Below the pieces are notes generated by a model. It saw nothing but the letters and a program-made list of their open reading frames with translations. It was not told the DNA's origin and made no database searches. From NCBI GenBank assembly GCA_020698575.1, contig CM036243.1, forward strand, positions 38,509,701-38,573,700: DNA of 64,000 bases. Direction: 5' to 3'. This document shows positions 36,751-47,400 of the stretch, one piece after another. A program made the position numbers and the translations under genes. Source of the stretch: Bostrychus sinensis (taxonomy: Eukaryota > Chordata > Actinopteri > Gobiiformes > Eleotridae). Position 1 is the first letter of the stretch. Every line of letters starts with the position of its first letter.

Positions 36751-36754
36751 AATC

Positions 36755-36832
36755 TCCTCCTCCTCCTCCTCCTCCTCCTCTCTCCTCCTCCTCCTCCTCC
36801 TCCTCCTCCTCCTCCTCCTCCTCCTTCTCCTG
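36755..36832. repeat. (TCC)n microsatellite
   Basis: Trinucleotide run with a single interruption near 36780. Confidence 0.95.
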
Positions 36833-36849
36833 TGTGACATTTAAACAGA

Positions 36850-37870
36850 ACCAATCATGGACTAAAGCGGGTCTAAACCAGGACTAAAGCAGGTCTAAAC
36901 CTGGTCTAAACCTGGTCTAAAACTGGTCTAAAACTGGTCTAAATCTGGTCTAAAACTGGTCTAAACCTAGTCTAAAACTGGTCTAAAACTGGTCTAAACC
37001 TGGTCTAAACCTGGTCTAAAACTGGTCTAAAACTGGTCTAAACCTGGTCTAAAACTGGTCTAAACCTGGTCTAAACCTGGTCTAAAACTGGTCTAAAACT
37101 GGTCTAAACCTGGTCAAAACTGGTCTAAACCTGGTCTAAACCTGGTCTAAAACTGGTCTAAACCTGGTCTAAAACTGGTCAAAAACTGGTCTAAATCTGG
37201 TCTAAAACTGGTCTAAACCTGGTCTAAAACTGGTCTAAACCTGGTCTAAACCTGGTCTAAAACTGGTCTAAACCTGGTCTAAACCTGGTCTAAACCTGGT
37301 CTAAAACTGGTCAAAAACTGGTCTAAATCTGGTCTAAAACTGGTCTAAACCTAGTCTAAAACTGGTCTAAAACTGGTCTAAACCTGGTCAAAAACTGGTC
37401 TAAACCTGATCTAAACCTGGTCTAAACCTGGTCTAAACCTGGTCTAAAATTGGTCTAAACCTGGTCTAAAACTGGTCTAAACCTGGTCTAAAACTGGTTT
37501 AACCTGGTCTAAATCTGGTCTAAAACTGGTCTAAACCTGATCTAAACCTGGTCTAAAACTGGTCTAAACCTGGTCTAAAACTGGTCTAAACCTGGTCTAA
37601 ACCTGGTCTAAAACTGGTCTAAACCTGGTCTAAAACTGGTCAAAAACTGGTCTAAAACTGGTCTAAACCTGATCTAAACCTGGTCTAAAACTGGTCTAAA
37701 CCTAGTCTAAAACTGGTCTAAAACTGGTCTAAAACTGGTCTAAAACTGGTCAAAATCTGGTCTAAAACTGGTCTAAACCTGGTCTAAACCTGGTCTAAAT
37801 CTGGTCTAAACCTGGTCTAAAACTGGTCAAAAACTGGTCTAAATCTGGTCTAAAACTGGTCTTAACCCAG
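36850..37870. repeat. 11-bp minisatellite, variant unit (CTGGTCTAAAA/C)
   Basis: About 90 units of GGTCTAAAACT / GGTCTAAACCT. It keeps TCTAAA but has CTGG where the main family has CAGG, so it is a diverged subfamily expanded on its own. Confidence 0.95.
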
Positions 37871-38065
37871 TCTTACCTTAAGTTGTTTTTTAAGTGTAGG
37901 AGCTGCAGGATCCAGCAGGGGGCACTGTGTCCTTAGACCCTCAACTATTTAAACCTGGCTCAGCTGTAAAGTTCATGTTTTCTTCTCTTCTCTCTGAGTA
38001 AAATGAAAAGTTTTGTAGTTGTGGGTTGTGTTCTGTGATCTGACATCTCCATCTGAGTTCCTCCA

Positions 38066-38233
38066 GCCAGAACTAAACCAGGACCAGCCAGAACTAATCC
38101 AGGACCAGCCAGAACTAAACCAGGACCAGCCAGAACTAATCCAGGACCAGCCAGAACTAAACCAGGACCAGCCAGAACTAATCCAGGACCAGCCAGAACT
38201 AAACCAGGACCAGCCAGAACTAATCCAGGACCT
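38066..38233. repeat. 21-bp minisatellite with alternating units
   Basis: Eight units of CCAGCCAGAACTAAWCCAGGA with alternating AAACC and AATCC, giving a 42-bp higher-order unit. It is open in frame as 7-residue repeats, but with no other gene signal. Confidence 0.93.
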
Positions 38234-38411
38234 CATTTGAGAACTAAATCTATAGAAATGCATTTAAAATACTGAGACCAAATGAATGTCCAGGGGTTAA
38301 ATATTTAAGGCTGATGATCTGTGAGGTTGGCCCCACACTGCTTGAAGTGGGGCCCTTCTGGTCCCAGTCTGGGAGACATTCTGGTCCTGGTTGTAGTATG
38401 ATCTATATCAG

Positions 38412-38570
38412 TCATTCCCAAAGTCTAGACTGTCATGGGCCCCTTAAATTTAAAAAATCCCCCACGGACCCCCAGCTTCCCTTTATTCAAAACACGATGT
38501 CACGTTTTTCTCAATTATATTTCTATAAAACTGTTACCAAAACATTGCTGGCTAAAAAATGAGTTAAAAT
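38412..38570. mobile_element. Left half of a hAT-like element (CATTCCCAAAGT family)
   Basis: CAGTCATTCCCAAAGTC followed by GGGCCCCTTAAATTT and TATTTCTATAAAAC, shared with the start of the element at 54867. It runs into the GTGTTAGC array. Confidence 0.65.
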
Positions 38571-39592
38571 GTGTTAGCGTGTGTTAGTGTGTGTTAGTGT
38601 GTGTTAGTGTGTTAGTGTGTGTTAGCGTGTGTTAGTGTGTGTTAGTGTGTGTTTGTAGGTGTTAGTGGGTGTTAGTGCGTTTGTTAGCGTGTGTTAGCGT
38701 GTGTTAGTGTGTGTTTGTGTGTGTTAGCATTTGTTAGTGTGTGTTAGCGTTTGTTAGTGTGTGTTAGTGTGTGTTAGTGCGTTTGTTAGCGTGTGTTAGT
38801 GTGTGTTAGCGTGTGTTAGCATGTGTTAGTGCGTGTGTTAGCGTGTGTTAGCGTGTGTTAGTGTGTGTTAGCGTGTGTTAGTGTGTGTTAGTGTGTGTTA
38901 GCGTGTGTTAGCATGTGTTAGTGTGTGTTAGCGTGTGTTAGCATGTGTTAGCATGTGTTAGCGCGTGTTAGCATGTGTTAGCGTTTGTTAGCGTGTGTTA
39001 GCGTTTTTTAGCATGTGTTAGCGTGTGTTAGTGTGTGTTAGCGTGTGTTAGCATGTGTTAGTGCGTGTGTTAGCGTGTGTTAGCGTGTGTTAGCGTGTGT
39101 TAGTGTGTGTTAGCGTGTGTTAGTGTGTGTTAGTGTGTGTTAGCGTGTGTTAGCATGTGTTAGTGTGTGTTAGTGTGTGTTAGCGTGTGTTAGCATGTGT
39201 TAGCATGTGTTAGCGCGTGTTAGCATGTGTTAGCGTTTGTTAGCGTGTGTTAGCGTTTTTTAGCGTGTGTTAGCGTGTGTTAGTGTGTGTTAGCGTTTTT
39301 TAGCGTGTGTTAGCGTGTGTTAGTGTGTGTTAGCGTGTGTTAGTGTGTGTTAGTGTGTGTTAGCGTGTGTTAGCATGTGTTAGCATGTGTTAGCGCGTGT
39401 TAGTGTGTGTTAGTGTGTGTTAGCGTGTGTTAGCGTGTTTTAAAGTGTGTTAGCGTGTGTTAGCCTGTGTTAGCATGTGTTAGCGCGTGTTAGTGTGTGT
39501 TAGTGTGTGTTAGCGTGTGTTAGCGTGTTTTAAAGTGTGTTAGCGTGTGTTAGCCTGTGTTAGCATGTGTTAGCGCGTGTTAGTGTGTGTTG
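38571..39592. repeat. 10-bp minisatellite (GTGTGTTAGC)
   Basis: About 100 units with GTGTTAGT, GTGTTAGCAT and GTTTGTTAGC variants, and block repeats (the TTTTAAAGTGTG variant at about 39439 and 39529). Confidence 0.96.
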
Positions 39593-39682
39593 ATGTATTT
39601 TGGTGACTACAGAGCTCTTGTATTCAGCGTCTCGTGTTTCTCCTCCGCTCCAGTCTCAGGTCTAATCCTCAGTCCAGTCCTG

Positions 39683-39683
<1 letters not shown>

Positions 39684-39741
<58 letters not shown>

Positions 39742-39772
39742 TGTGCGTGTGTGTGCGTGTGTGTGTGTGTGT

Positions 39773-39807
<35 letters not shown>

Positions 39808-39833
39808 CGTGCGTGCGTGTGTGTGCGTGCGTG
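39684..39833. repeat. (GT)n / (GTGC)n microsatellite
   Basis: Alternating purine-pyrimidine run of about 150 bp, a potential Z-DNA former. Confidence 0.95.
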
Positions 39834-40229
39834 GTGTTGGGTTCAGGGCGTGTTGTGTTTCCCGGCGCTCCTCTGATCAACACCTCGGCTCATCTTTAAT
39901 TCAGAAGAAGGGCCACGGTTCAGAGGCAGCTGCACACCTCTCTGTGGAGATAACAGAGCTGTGAGGGCCCCGGGACCTCCTGTACTTTACCACAACTCTG
40001 TCAGAAGAACAATTATTAAAACTGTGCAGTACAAGTACATTAGATTTCAGAGTTAAGTTATTGCAATTATTAAAGAACAAGGACTGAGGTATCTTGGAGC
40101 AGTACTGCATCAGGGTTTTATTCAATCCAAACAAAAGGAGTCACAAGAAGCCAGTGTACTGTTTGTGCCAGTCCTAAGCCCGGACAAATGGAGAGGATTG
40201 TGTGAGGAATAGCATCCCACGTAAAAAAT

Positions 40230-40470
40230 GTTCAGTCGGTAGAGACGCTCACCCACTAACCTGAAAGTTGGCGGTTCAATCCCTGCGACCGGCAATGTAT
40301 ATAGTCGTTGTGTCCTTGGGCAAGACACTTCACCCACCTTACCTGTATGAATGTGACTGTGTTTGGTGGTGGCCGGAGATGCTGTTGGCACAAAATGGCA
40401 GCCATGCTTCTGTCAGTCTGCCCCACCACCACCCAGAAAAGCACTGTATAAGACTAACGCATTATTATTA

Positions 40471-40527
<57 letters not shown>
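40230..40527 (+). mobile_element. tRNA-derived SINE with TTA tail
   Basis: GTTCAGTCGGTAGAGACG, GGCGGTTCAATCCC, then TGTGTCCTTGGGCAAGACAC, ending AAAGCACTGTATAAGAC and a (TTA)n tail at 40463-40527. Same family as 18560-18767. Confidence 0.85.
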
Positions 40528-40528
<1 letters not shown>

Positions 40529-40790
40529 ACTAAACCAGGGATAATACAGGACATAAAGGCCAGGACACACTGGGATGATTACTGTCCGTATGGCTCAGTT
40601 GGACAGTTTGACACGATATGAGTCTGTTTGGTGAGTTCTGGACCATTGGACATAGCAGGGAACAGTTGGACCAGTTATGGCCGACTGACCATGTGTCAGT
40701 GTCAGGCGTCGTGCTCAACGAGCAGAGTGCCTCAATCACAATCTGTCACACAGTTTAACATCAAAATATAAGGAACTTTTGTTCTACAGT

Positions 40791-41533
40791 TCTGCAGTTA
40801 GCTTACCTTAGCTTTAACCTTGTGCTAATGTGCTGCAGTTAGCTTACCTTAGCTTTAGCCTTGTGCTAATGTGCTGCAGTTAGCTTACCTTAGCTTTAGC
40901 CTTGTGCTAATGTGCTGCAGTTAGCTTACCTTAGCTTTAGTCTTGTGCTAATGTGCTGCAGTTAGCTTACCTTAGCTTTAGCCTTGTGCTAATGTGCTGC
41001 ATTTAGCTTACCTTAGCTTTAGCCTTGTGCTAATGTGCTGCAGTTAGCTTACCTTAGCTTTAGTCTTGTGCTAATGTGCTGCATTTAGCTTACCTTAGCT
41101 TTAGCCTTGTGCTAATGTGCTGCAGTTAGCTTACCTTAGCTTTAGCCTTGTGCTAATGTGCTGCAGTTAGCTTACCTTAGCTTTAGCCTTGTGCTAATGT
41201 GCTGCATTTAGCTTACCTCCAATCTCCTCACTCCCATCACCAAATCCAAGCACCGTACCTTGGGGGACAGAGCCTTCGCCATCGCTGCCCCCACACATCC
41301 GTGCCTCAGACTCTCTTCAAACTTTCAAAAAACTGTTCAAAACCTATCTCTTTAATCAAGCTTTCAACCCTCAATAACATCTCTCCTGTTCTTTTGTTTG
41401 TCATATGTTTGTTTCTTGTAAAGCGTCTTTGAGTTCTGTAAAAGCGCTATATAAAATTGATGATGTATTATTATTACCTTAGCTTTAGCCTTGTGCTAAT
41501 GTGCTGCAGTTAGCTTACCTTAGCTTTAGCCTT
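40791..41533. repeat. 41-bp minisatellite interrupted by a LINE 3' fragment
   Basis: About ten 41-bp units (CTGCAGTTAGCTTACCTTAG plus 21 more bases) to 41216, then 260 bp of foreign DNA, then the array resumes at about 41477-41533. Units differ by single bases (GCAGTT/GCATTT, AGCC/AGTC). Confidence 0.95.
41217..41476 (+). mobile_element. LINE 3' end fragment inside the 41-bp array
   Basis: Encodes a TLGDRAFAIAAP-like end of a reverse transcriptase ORF in broken form, then GTAAAGCGTCTTTGAG, GCGCTATATAAAATTGATG and a TTATTATTA tail. This tail type is typical of L2/Rex1-like fish LINEs. Confidence 0.7.
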
Positions 41534-41873
41534 GTATAGATAAAAATATATTCCTCCTCTGAGGCAAACAGCTGCAATAATCCAGTCCCTTTTATTCATT
41601 ACTGTGATCAGACGAGTTTAATTTATTCACTGATAAATACTGGTTTGAGACACTTGTGTGCTGCGGAGGTTTATTTACAGGAGTCCTGTATAGTTTCGTG
41701 ACTAGCTAGTAATAATAGTTATTATGTCTTGCACATATACAGAACTAACACTGCCCGGTCGTGAGTCTGAATCTCTTCGGTGTCTGCAGTCGCTTTCAGT
41801 GGTGAGTAGGGGAGACGTGAGGAGACAAATCGTTGGGTCATGTGTCCCGGCCTTAAGACAGGACCCCCTAGAG

Positions 41874-42200
41874 CAGGGGTCACCAACGAGGTGCCCGCGA
41901 GCAACAGGTAGCCCTTCTGGAGCTTGTGAGGTGCCCGCGAGGGATATTTATAAACAGTGACTACGGCAGTGTTTTAGTCATAATTTATTTTTATATTTTT
42001 TACTTCTTTTTATGTTTAATTACAAGGTTATTTTTTATAAACATTATCATTAATGCAAAGCAAACAATCATACAATCCTAGTGTCATTTGAAAGGCATGT
42101 CAAGACTTTAATATAGAGTATTATTTTGCACGAGTAGCCCTCAGTACAAATTCTCATCTTTTGGGTAGCCCTCAAACCCAAAAAGGTTGGAGACCCCTGC
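41874..42200. mobile_element. hAT-type MITE
   Basis: CAGGGGTCACCAAC at the left and GTTGGAGACCCCTG at the right. Flanks CCCTAGAG and CTCTAGAG agree at 7 of 8. Length 327 bp. Confidence 0.85.
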
Positions 42201-42324
42201 TCTAGAGAGTTTAAACCTGACTAATACAAAAGTCAGATTTCTTTTGGACTAAACCAGGATTGAAAAACACTTGAAGGCGTCAGTCCTCCATTTTCCCCTC
42301 TTGTGTCCTGCCTGGTCTAACACC

Positions 42325-42540
42325 AAAACAGCACTGTCGCTTCACAACAAGAAGGTCCTGGGGTCGATCTCTGGACCTTTGGGGCCTTTCTGTGTGGAGT
42401 TTGCATGTTCTCTCTGTGTCTGGTGGGTGCTCTCTGGTTTTCCCCCTTCAACATAAAACATGCACCACAGGCTAATCCTCCTGCTAGCTACTCCTGACCA
42501 GGATCCTGGCTCAGACTGAAGAATTTCACCAGCACCAGTC
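42325..42540 (+). repeat. Interspersed repeat, GTTTGCATGTTCTC family
   Basis: GCACTGTCGCTTCACAACAA, AAGGTCCTGGGGTCGAT and GTGTGGAGTTTGCATGTTCT. A second copy in the opposite direction lies at 48150-48362. Confidence 0.75.
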
Positions 42541-42929
42541 AAGTCCAAGGAACTGGACCAGGACTAAACAAGGACTGAACCAGGACTGGCACTGGTAACC
42601 TAGACCTAAGTATTATGTTCAGGTTAATTGGAGTTAGATTAGGTTCAGCTTTAATCCATCTCTGTGAAGAAGTGTCATGTGTTAAACAGCGAGTTGTCAG
42701 CGTTTGACCCAAGCTCATAAAATATTCATGACTCCGCCCCCCAGGGCCGTGTTGATTGGACGTGGGTTAGTCAAAGGCAGGTGTAATGGAGACGCACCTG
42801 TCAGAGGAACAGCGGCAGCAGCTCGACTAAACCAGGATTAAACTGGACGCATTAGCAGCAACAGCTCATTAATATTCATGAACCAGAGACGGAGAGAGAG
42901 GAGGGACATAAAACTAGAACAAAACCTTC

Positions 42930-43085
42930 ACATTGCTTCAAAGTATTTTTCTTAACTGTACTTCATTTTAAACTCAATTTCTTTGTATGTACATTGATAT
43001 AGACAACCTCTGGCGGCCCCCCTGCAGTACCTTTGCGGTCCACCAGATGGTCCCGGACCCCACTTTGGGAACCATTGCCCTAGTG
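42930..43085. mobile_element. Right half of a hAT-like element (CATTCCCAAAGT family)
   Basis: ATATAGACAACCTCTGGCGG, CCCCCTGCAGTACC and ACTTTGGGAACCATTG match the end of the element at 54867-55578. 43090-43500 has GAGAC/AAGACCGAG repeat-like text of a dispersed fish repeat. Confidence 0.6.
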
Positions 43086-43736
43086 TGTAAAAAACATGGA
43101 TGTACTGTATAGTAACAGCTGGATTGGGCACTTTTCATTAAAAGTTAGAGACAGAGTTGAAACTGAGACTTTTAAGAACCGAGACTGAGTCAAGACCGAG
43201 AAAAACCCAGACCAGAGACTAAACCTGGGAACTTACAAATACATTAGCAATTATTTTAATGATTTATTGCAACTGACTCCGCAAAGAAACAGGTTATTTT
43301 CCTGTTTTGTTCTAATGCGCAAAACTGAGGACTCCAAGATTATGAAAAATAGCATTTTGTCCTAATAATTTGTACATAAAATGTCTGAGATTGTTACATC
43401 CAAGACTGAGACAAGACCGAGTAAAACTGCAGCTGTAAGACCTAAAAAAAATGGTTTCCAAGACCAAGACCGGTCTCGGGCACTACATCACTATTTTAAA
43501 ACCCAGTCTTGTTTTTTCTTTCATGCTGCTGTTGACTGCGTAAATAATTTTTCTCAGATACAGAGGAGAAATGGGCAGTGGGTCTTCAAACAGGGACTAA
43601 AGCCAGGACGAAAGCTTAGGAACGTGAAGGTGGTGTACTCAAATGAAAACAGCTCATTTCAAGTCTTGAAAAACGTTTTAATTATTGTTCAAATCCTTCA
43701 AGGTTTCCAAAAATTACAAAAACAAAACCGTCATAT

Positions 43737-43742
43737 TTTATT
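43737..43742 (-). promoter_or_regulatory. mal: Candidate polyadenylation signal for mal
   Basis: AATAAA on the minus strand, about 630 bases after the stop codon. This gives a plausible 3' UTR of 43.7-44.37 kb. It is not proven to be the used site. Confidence 0.45.
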
Positions 43743-44372
43743 CACTGTATAAATACTTTAAAAAAAAAACTCAGCTGAACCTCTGACTCTGTTTATAAAA
43801 GACGTTTCAGCGCCGTCGCCTGGCTGTGTCCGAATCTCCTCCCTATTCCCTAACCCCTCCATCGCTTCATACACCCTTCCACAAGAAGTATTCAAATAAG
43901 TTGTGCACGCAGCCTGGCACCAAGGTTTAAGTTCTGTCCCAGAGCAAACTAAAAATATTAATTTTGACATTTTTACAGGAATAGATAGTCGTTGTTTATG
44001 CACTCATTAAACTGGGTTAGGGAGAAAACTCGGACTCAGGCTGCGCAAGAAAATCTGTCCAATCTAAAAGTACAAATTACAAAAGTGTATGACAACAGGA
44101 AACAGAGATACAGAGGCAGCTGATTGGTTGTTACGGAGATAGAGCTCTCTGATTGGTCAAAAAGGAACCAATCAGGAGTGTTTGTTACTGGGAAAGAACA
44201 TCATAGAAGAAGTCAGCTTGTCCTGAGAGAAAACTGGACTGAGGTCTGCTGTGATTGGTCAAGAGGCTGTTAAGCCCCACCCACACTGAATACCAAACTC
44301 CGCCCCTTTGTTGATAGTTCCACCCACTTCATATTCTCATGATAAAAGTCCATTTAGTTCCCAAAGGGGGCT

Positions 44373-44447
44373 TCAGAAGGACTTCCACCGAATGGCCGAG
44401 AGGATGGTGTGGATGAAGTACAGCAGCGTCGTCACGTACGAGAAAAC
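44373..44447 (-). CDS. mal: mal exon 4 (TM4 and stop)
   Basis: 75 nt, acceptor ctggtctcttccag. It encodes VFSYVTTLLYFIHTILSAIR then WKSF and TGA (44375-44373). The preceding intron is only 91 bp, and about half of it is four units of the 11-bp minisatellite (44474-44517). Confidence 0.94.
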   Translation of the reverse strand, partial: VFSYVTTLLYFIHTILSAIRWKSF

Positions 44448-47400
44448 CTGGAAGAGACCAGAGCCAGGGTCAGGACTAAACCAGGACTAAACCAGGACTA
44501 AACCAGGTCTAAACCCAGTCCCACAGCTGTATACTGACCACAGCAGAGATGTCCAGCTGGTAGTTCATGAACTTGGGGTTCTTCTTCATTCCCAGAGTGA
44601 CCCAGGCCAGAGCCACAGAGGCACCGAGGTAGAAGACTGTCGCAATGAAGTGGTACACGAAATCCTACGAGAACAACACAGTACAACACAGTACAACTCA
44701 GTACAACACAGTACAACTCAGTACAACTCAGTACAACTCAGTACAACTCAGTACAACTCAGTACAACACAGTACAACTCAGTACAACTCAGTAGAACTCA
44801 GTAGAACTCAGTAGAACTCAGTACAACTCAGTACAACTCAGTACAACTCAGTACAACTCAGTACAACACAGTACAACACAGTACAACTCAGTACAACTCA
44901 GTACAACTCAGTAGAACTCAGTACAACTCAGTAGAACTCAGTACAACTCAGTAGAACTCAGTAGAACTCAGTACAACTCAGTACAACTCAGTACAACACA
45001 GTACAACTCAGTACAACTCAGTAGAACTCAGTACAACTCAGTACAACTCAGTACAACTCAGTACAACTCAGTACAACACAGTACAACACAGTACAACTCA
45101 GTACAACTCAGTACAACTCAGTACAACACAGTACAACACAGTACAACTCAGTACAACTCAGTACAACTCAGTAGAACTCAGTACAACTCAGTAGAACTCA
45201 GTAGAACTCAGTAGAACACAGTACTATTATCAGACCAGAGTTAGATCAGCTGGATGCAGTTAAAAAGCATCTTATGGCTACTGCAGTGTAAGTGAGGACC
45301 ACTCTCAGGACCTGGTCTCTGGGACTGTCCTGGCTGAGACTTTACAACTTCTCCTGAAGGTTTTGTCACAGCCAGGAGCCAGGTTTGAGGAGCACAGGAT
45401 CACATCTGTGGCTGTGGTGATGAGCTGAGGATCTAAAGCTGTAGCTTTATGTTCAACTTAGAATTAAAAGTTACAACCAACAACCGGCCTGGATGCATTA
45501 CGCCTAGGTGTAACTTTGACGCCTAGTGTGGCCAGTCAGAGGATTTGACTAGAATCAGTGACAATGCTGTGTATTTCAGTCCTATCTGAACAGATTTGAC
45601 CGATATCAAGCGTCACGTGCAAAGATTCGCTATCCACTTTCACTTTTACACTGAGAAACTGCACCGTTTAAAACTGAAGCAGCTCGTACAAAATACACAT
45701 TACCTCCAGTTCTCAAATCAATCTGAGTCAGTCTTCTCCCCTCTGACAGAGGACAGGTCAGGGGGAAAACACCAAGGGGAAGCGCTGTCCCATCTCAGCT
45801 CCTTTCTGATGAGTAAAGGGAAAACTTCTGTCTGCTACAAATGAAACAGTGCTGTCTCCCTTCAAGCTCTGGAGCTAGTTCTCTGATTGTGTTGATAACA
45901 ACAGACAGCACAGCTGATGAAACCCTGCACTGTTCATGTTAAAGCATTTTAAAGTCCCAAGACACACTGCATCTACTGGGAACTGTTTATGGATTTCATC
46001 GTCGGTAAATTTTACCTTTCTTTTTTTAACCTCTTCCATGGTGCGTGCTCAATAGAATGTGCTGCTATAGGCAACAAATACAGTGCCCCCTGTCTTCTCG
46101 TGAACGCACTCACAACCAAGCACAGTTCAGACTGATCTCTCTGAACGTTGGTACTAACTCTGTTTACTACGTCAGATGTAGCTAAGTCCAAGCACTCCGC
46201 TCCAGGACTGAAGGGGCAGGATCTTAGATACAAGAGTCCAATACGGGTGTCCTCTGCAGGGGCTGGTCCCATAGAGACAGGGTGAGGAGCTCAGAGTAGA
46301 GCTGCTGCTCCACATGGAGAGGACCCTCCTGGACCTTCCTGGACCCTCCTGGACCCTCCTGGACCTTCCTGGACCTTCCTGGACCTTCCTGGACCCTCCT
46401 GGACCCTCCTGGACCCTCCTGGACCCTCCTGGATCTTCCTGGACCTTCCCCGACCCTCCTGGACCCTCCTGGACCTTCCTGGACCCTCATGGACCCTCCT
46501 GGACCTTCCTGGACCCTCCTGGACCTTCCTGGACCCTCATGGACCCTCCTGGACCCTCCTGGACCTTCCTGGACCTTCCCCGACCCTCCTGGACCCTCCT
46601 GGACCTTCCTGGACCTTCCCCAACCCTCCTGGACCCTCCTGGACCCTCATGGACCCTCATGGACCCTCCTGGACCTTCCTGGACCTTCATGGACCCTCAT
46701 GGACCCTCCTGGACCTTCCTGGACCTTCCCCAACCCTCCTGGACCTTCCTGGACCCTCATGGACCCTCCTGGACCCTCCTGGACCTTCCTGGACCCTCAT
46801 GGACCCTCCTGGACCTTCTTGGACCTTCCTGGACCTTCCTGGACCCTCCTGGACCCTCCTGGACCCTCCTGGATCTTCCTGGACCTTCCCCGACCCTCCT
46901 GGACCCTCCTGGACCTTCCTGGACCCTCATGGACCCTCCTGGACCTTCCTGGACCCTCCTGGACCTTCCTGGACCCTCATGGACCCTCCTGGACCTTCCT
47001 GGACCCTCATGGACCCTCCTGGACCCTCCTGGACCCTCCTGGACCTTCCTGGACCCTCATGGACCCTCCTGGACCTTCCTGGACCCTCCTGGACCTTCCT
47101 GGACCTTCCTGGACCCTCATGGACCTTCCTGGACCCTCATGGACCCTCATGGACCCTCATGGACCTTCCTGGACCCTCATGGACCTTCCTGGACCCTCAT
47201 GGACCCTCCTGGACCCTCATGGACCTTCCTGGACCCTCATGGACCTTCCTGGACCCTCCTGGACCTTCCTGGACCCTCATGGACCCTCATGGACCCTCCT
47301 GGACCCTCATGGACCCTCCTGGACCCTCATGGACCCTCCTGGACCTTCCTGGACCCTCATGGACCCTCCTGGACCTTCCTGGACCCTCATGGACCCTCAT

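Noticed and set aside
38019..38240. Small protein of NQDQPEL repeats
   Set aside because: The frame is imposed by a 21-bp minisatellite; no conserved flanks or gene context.
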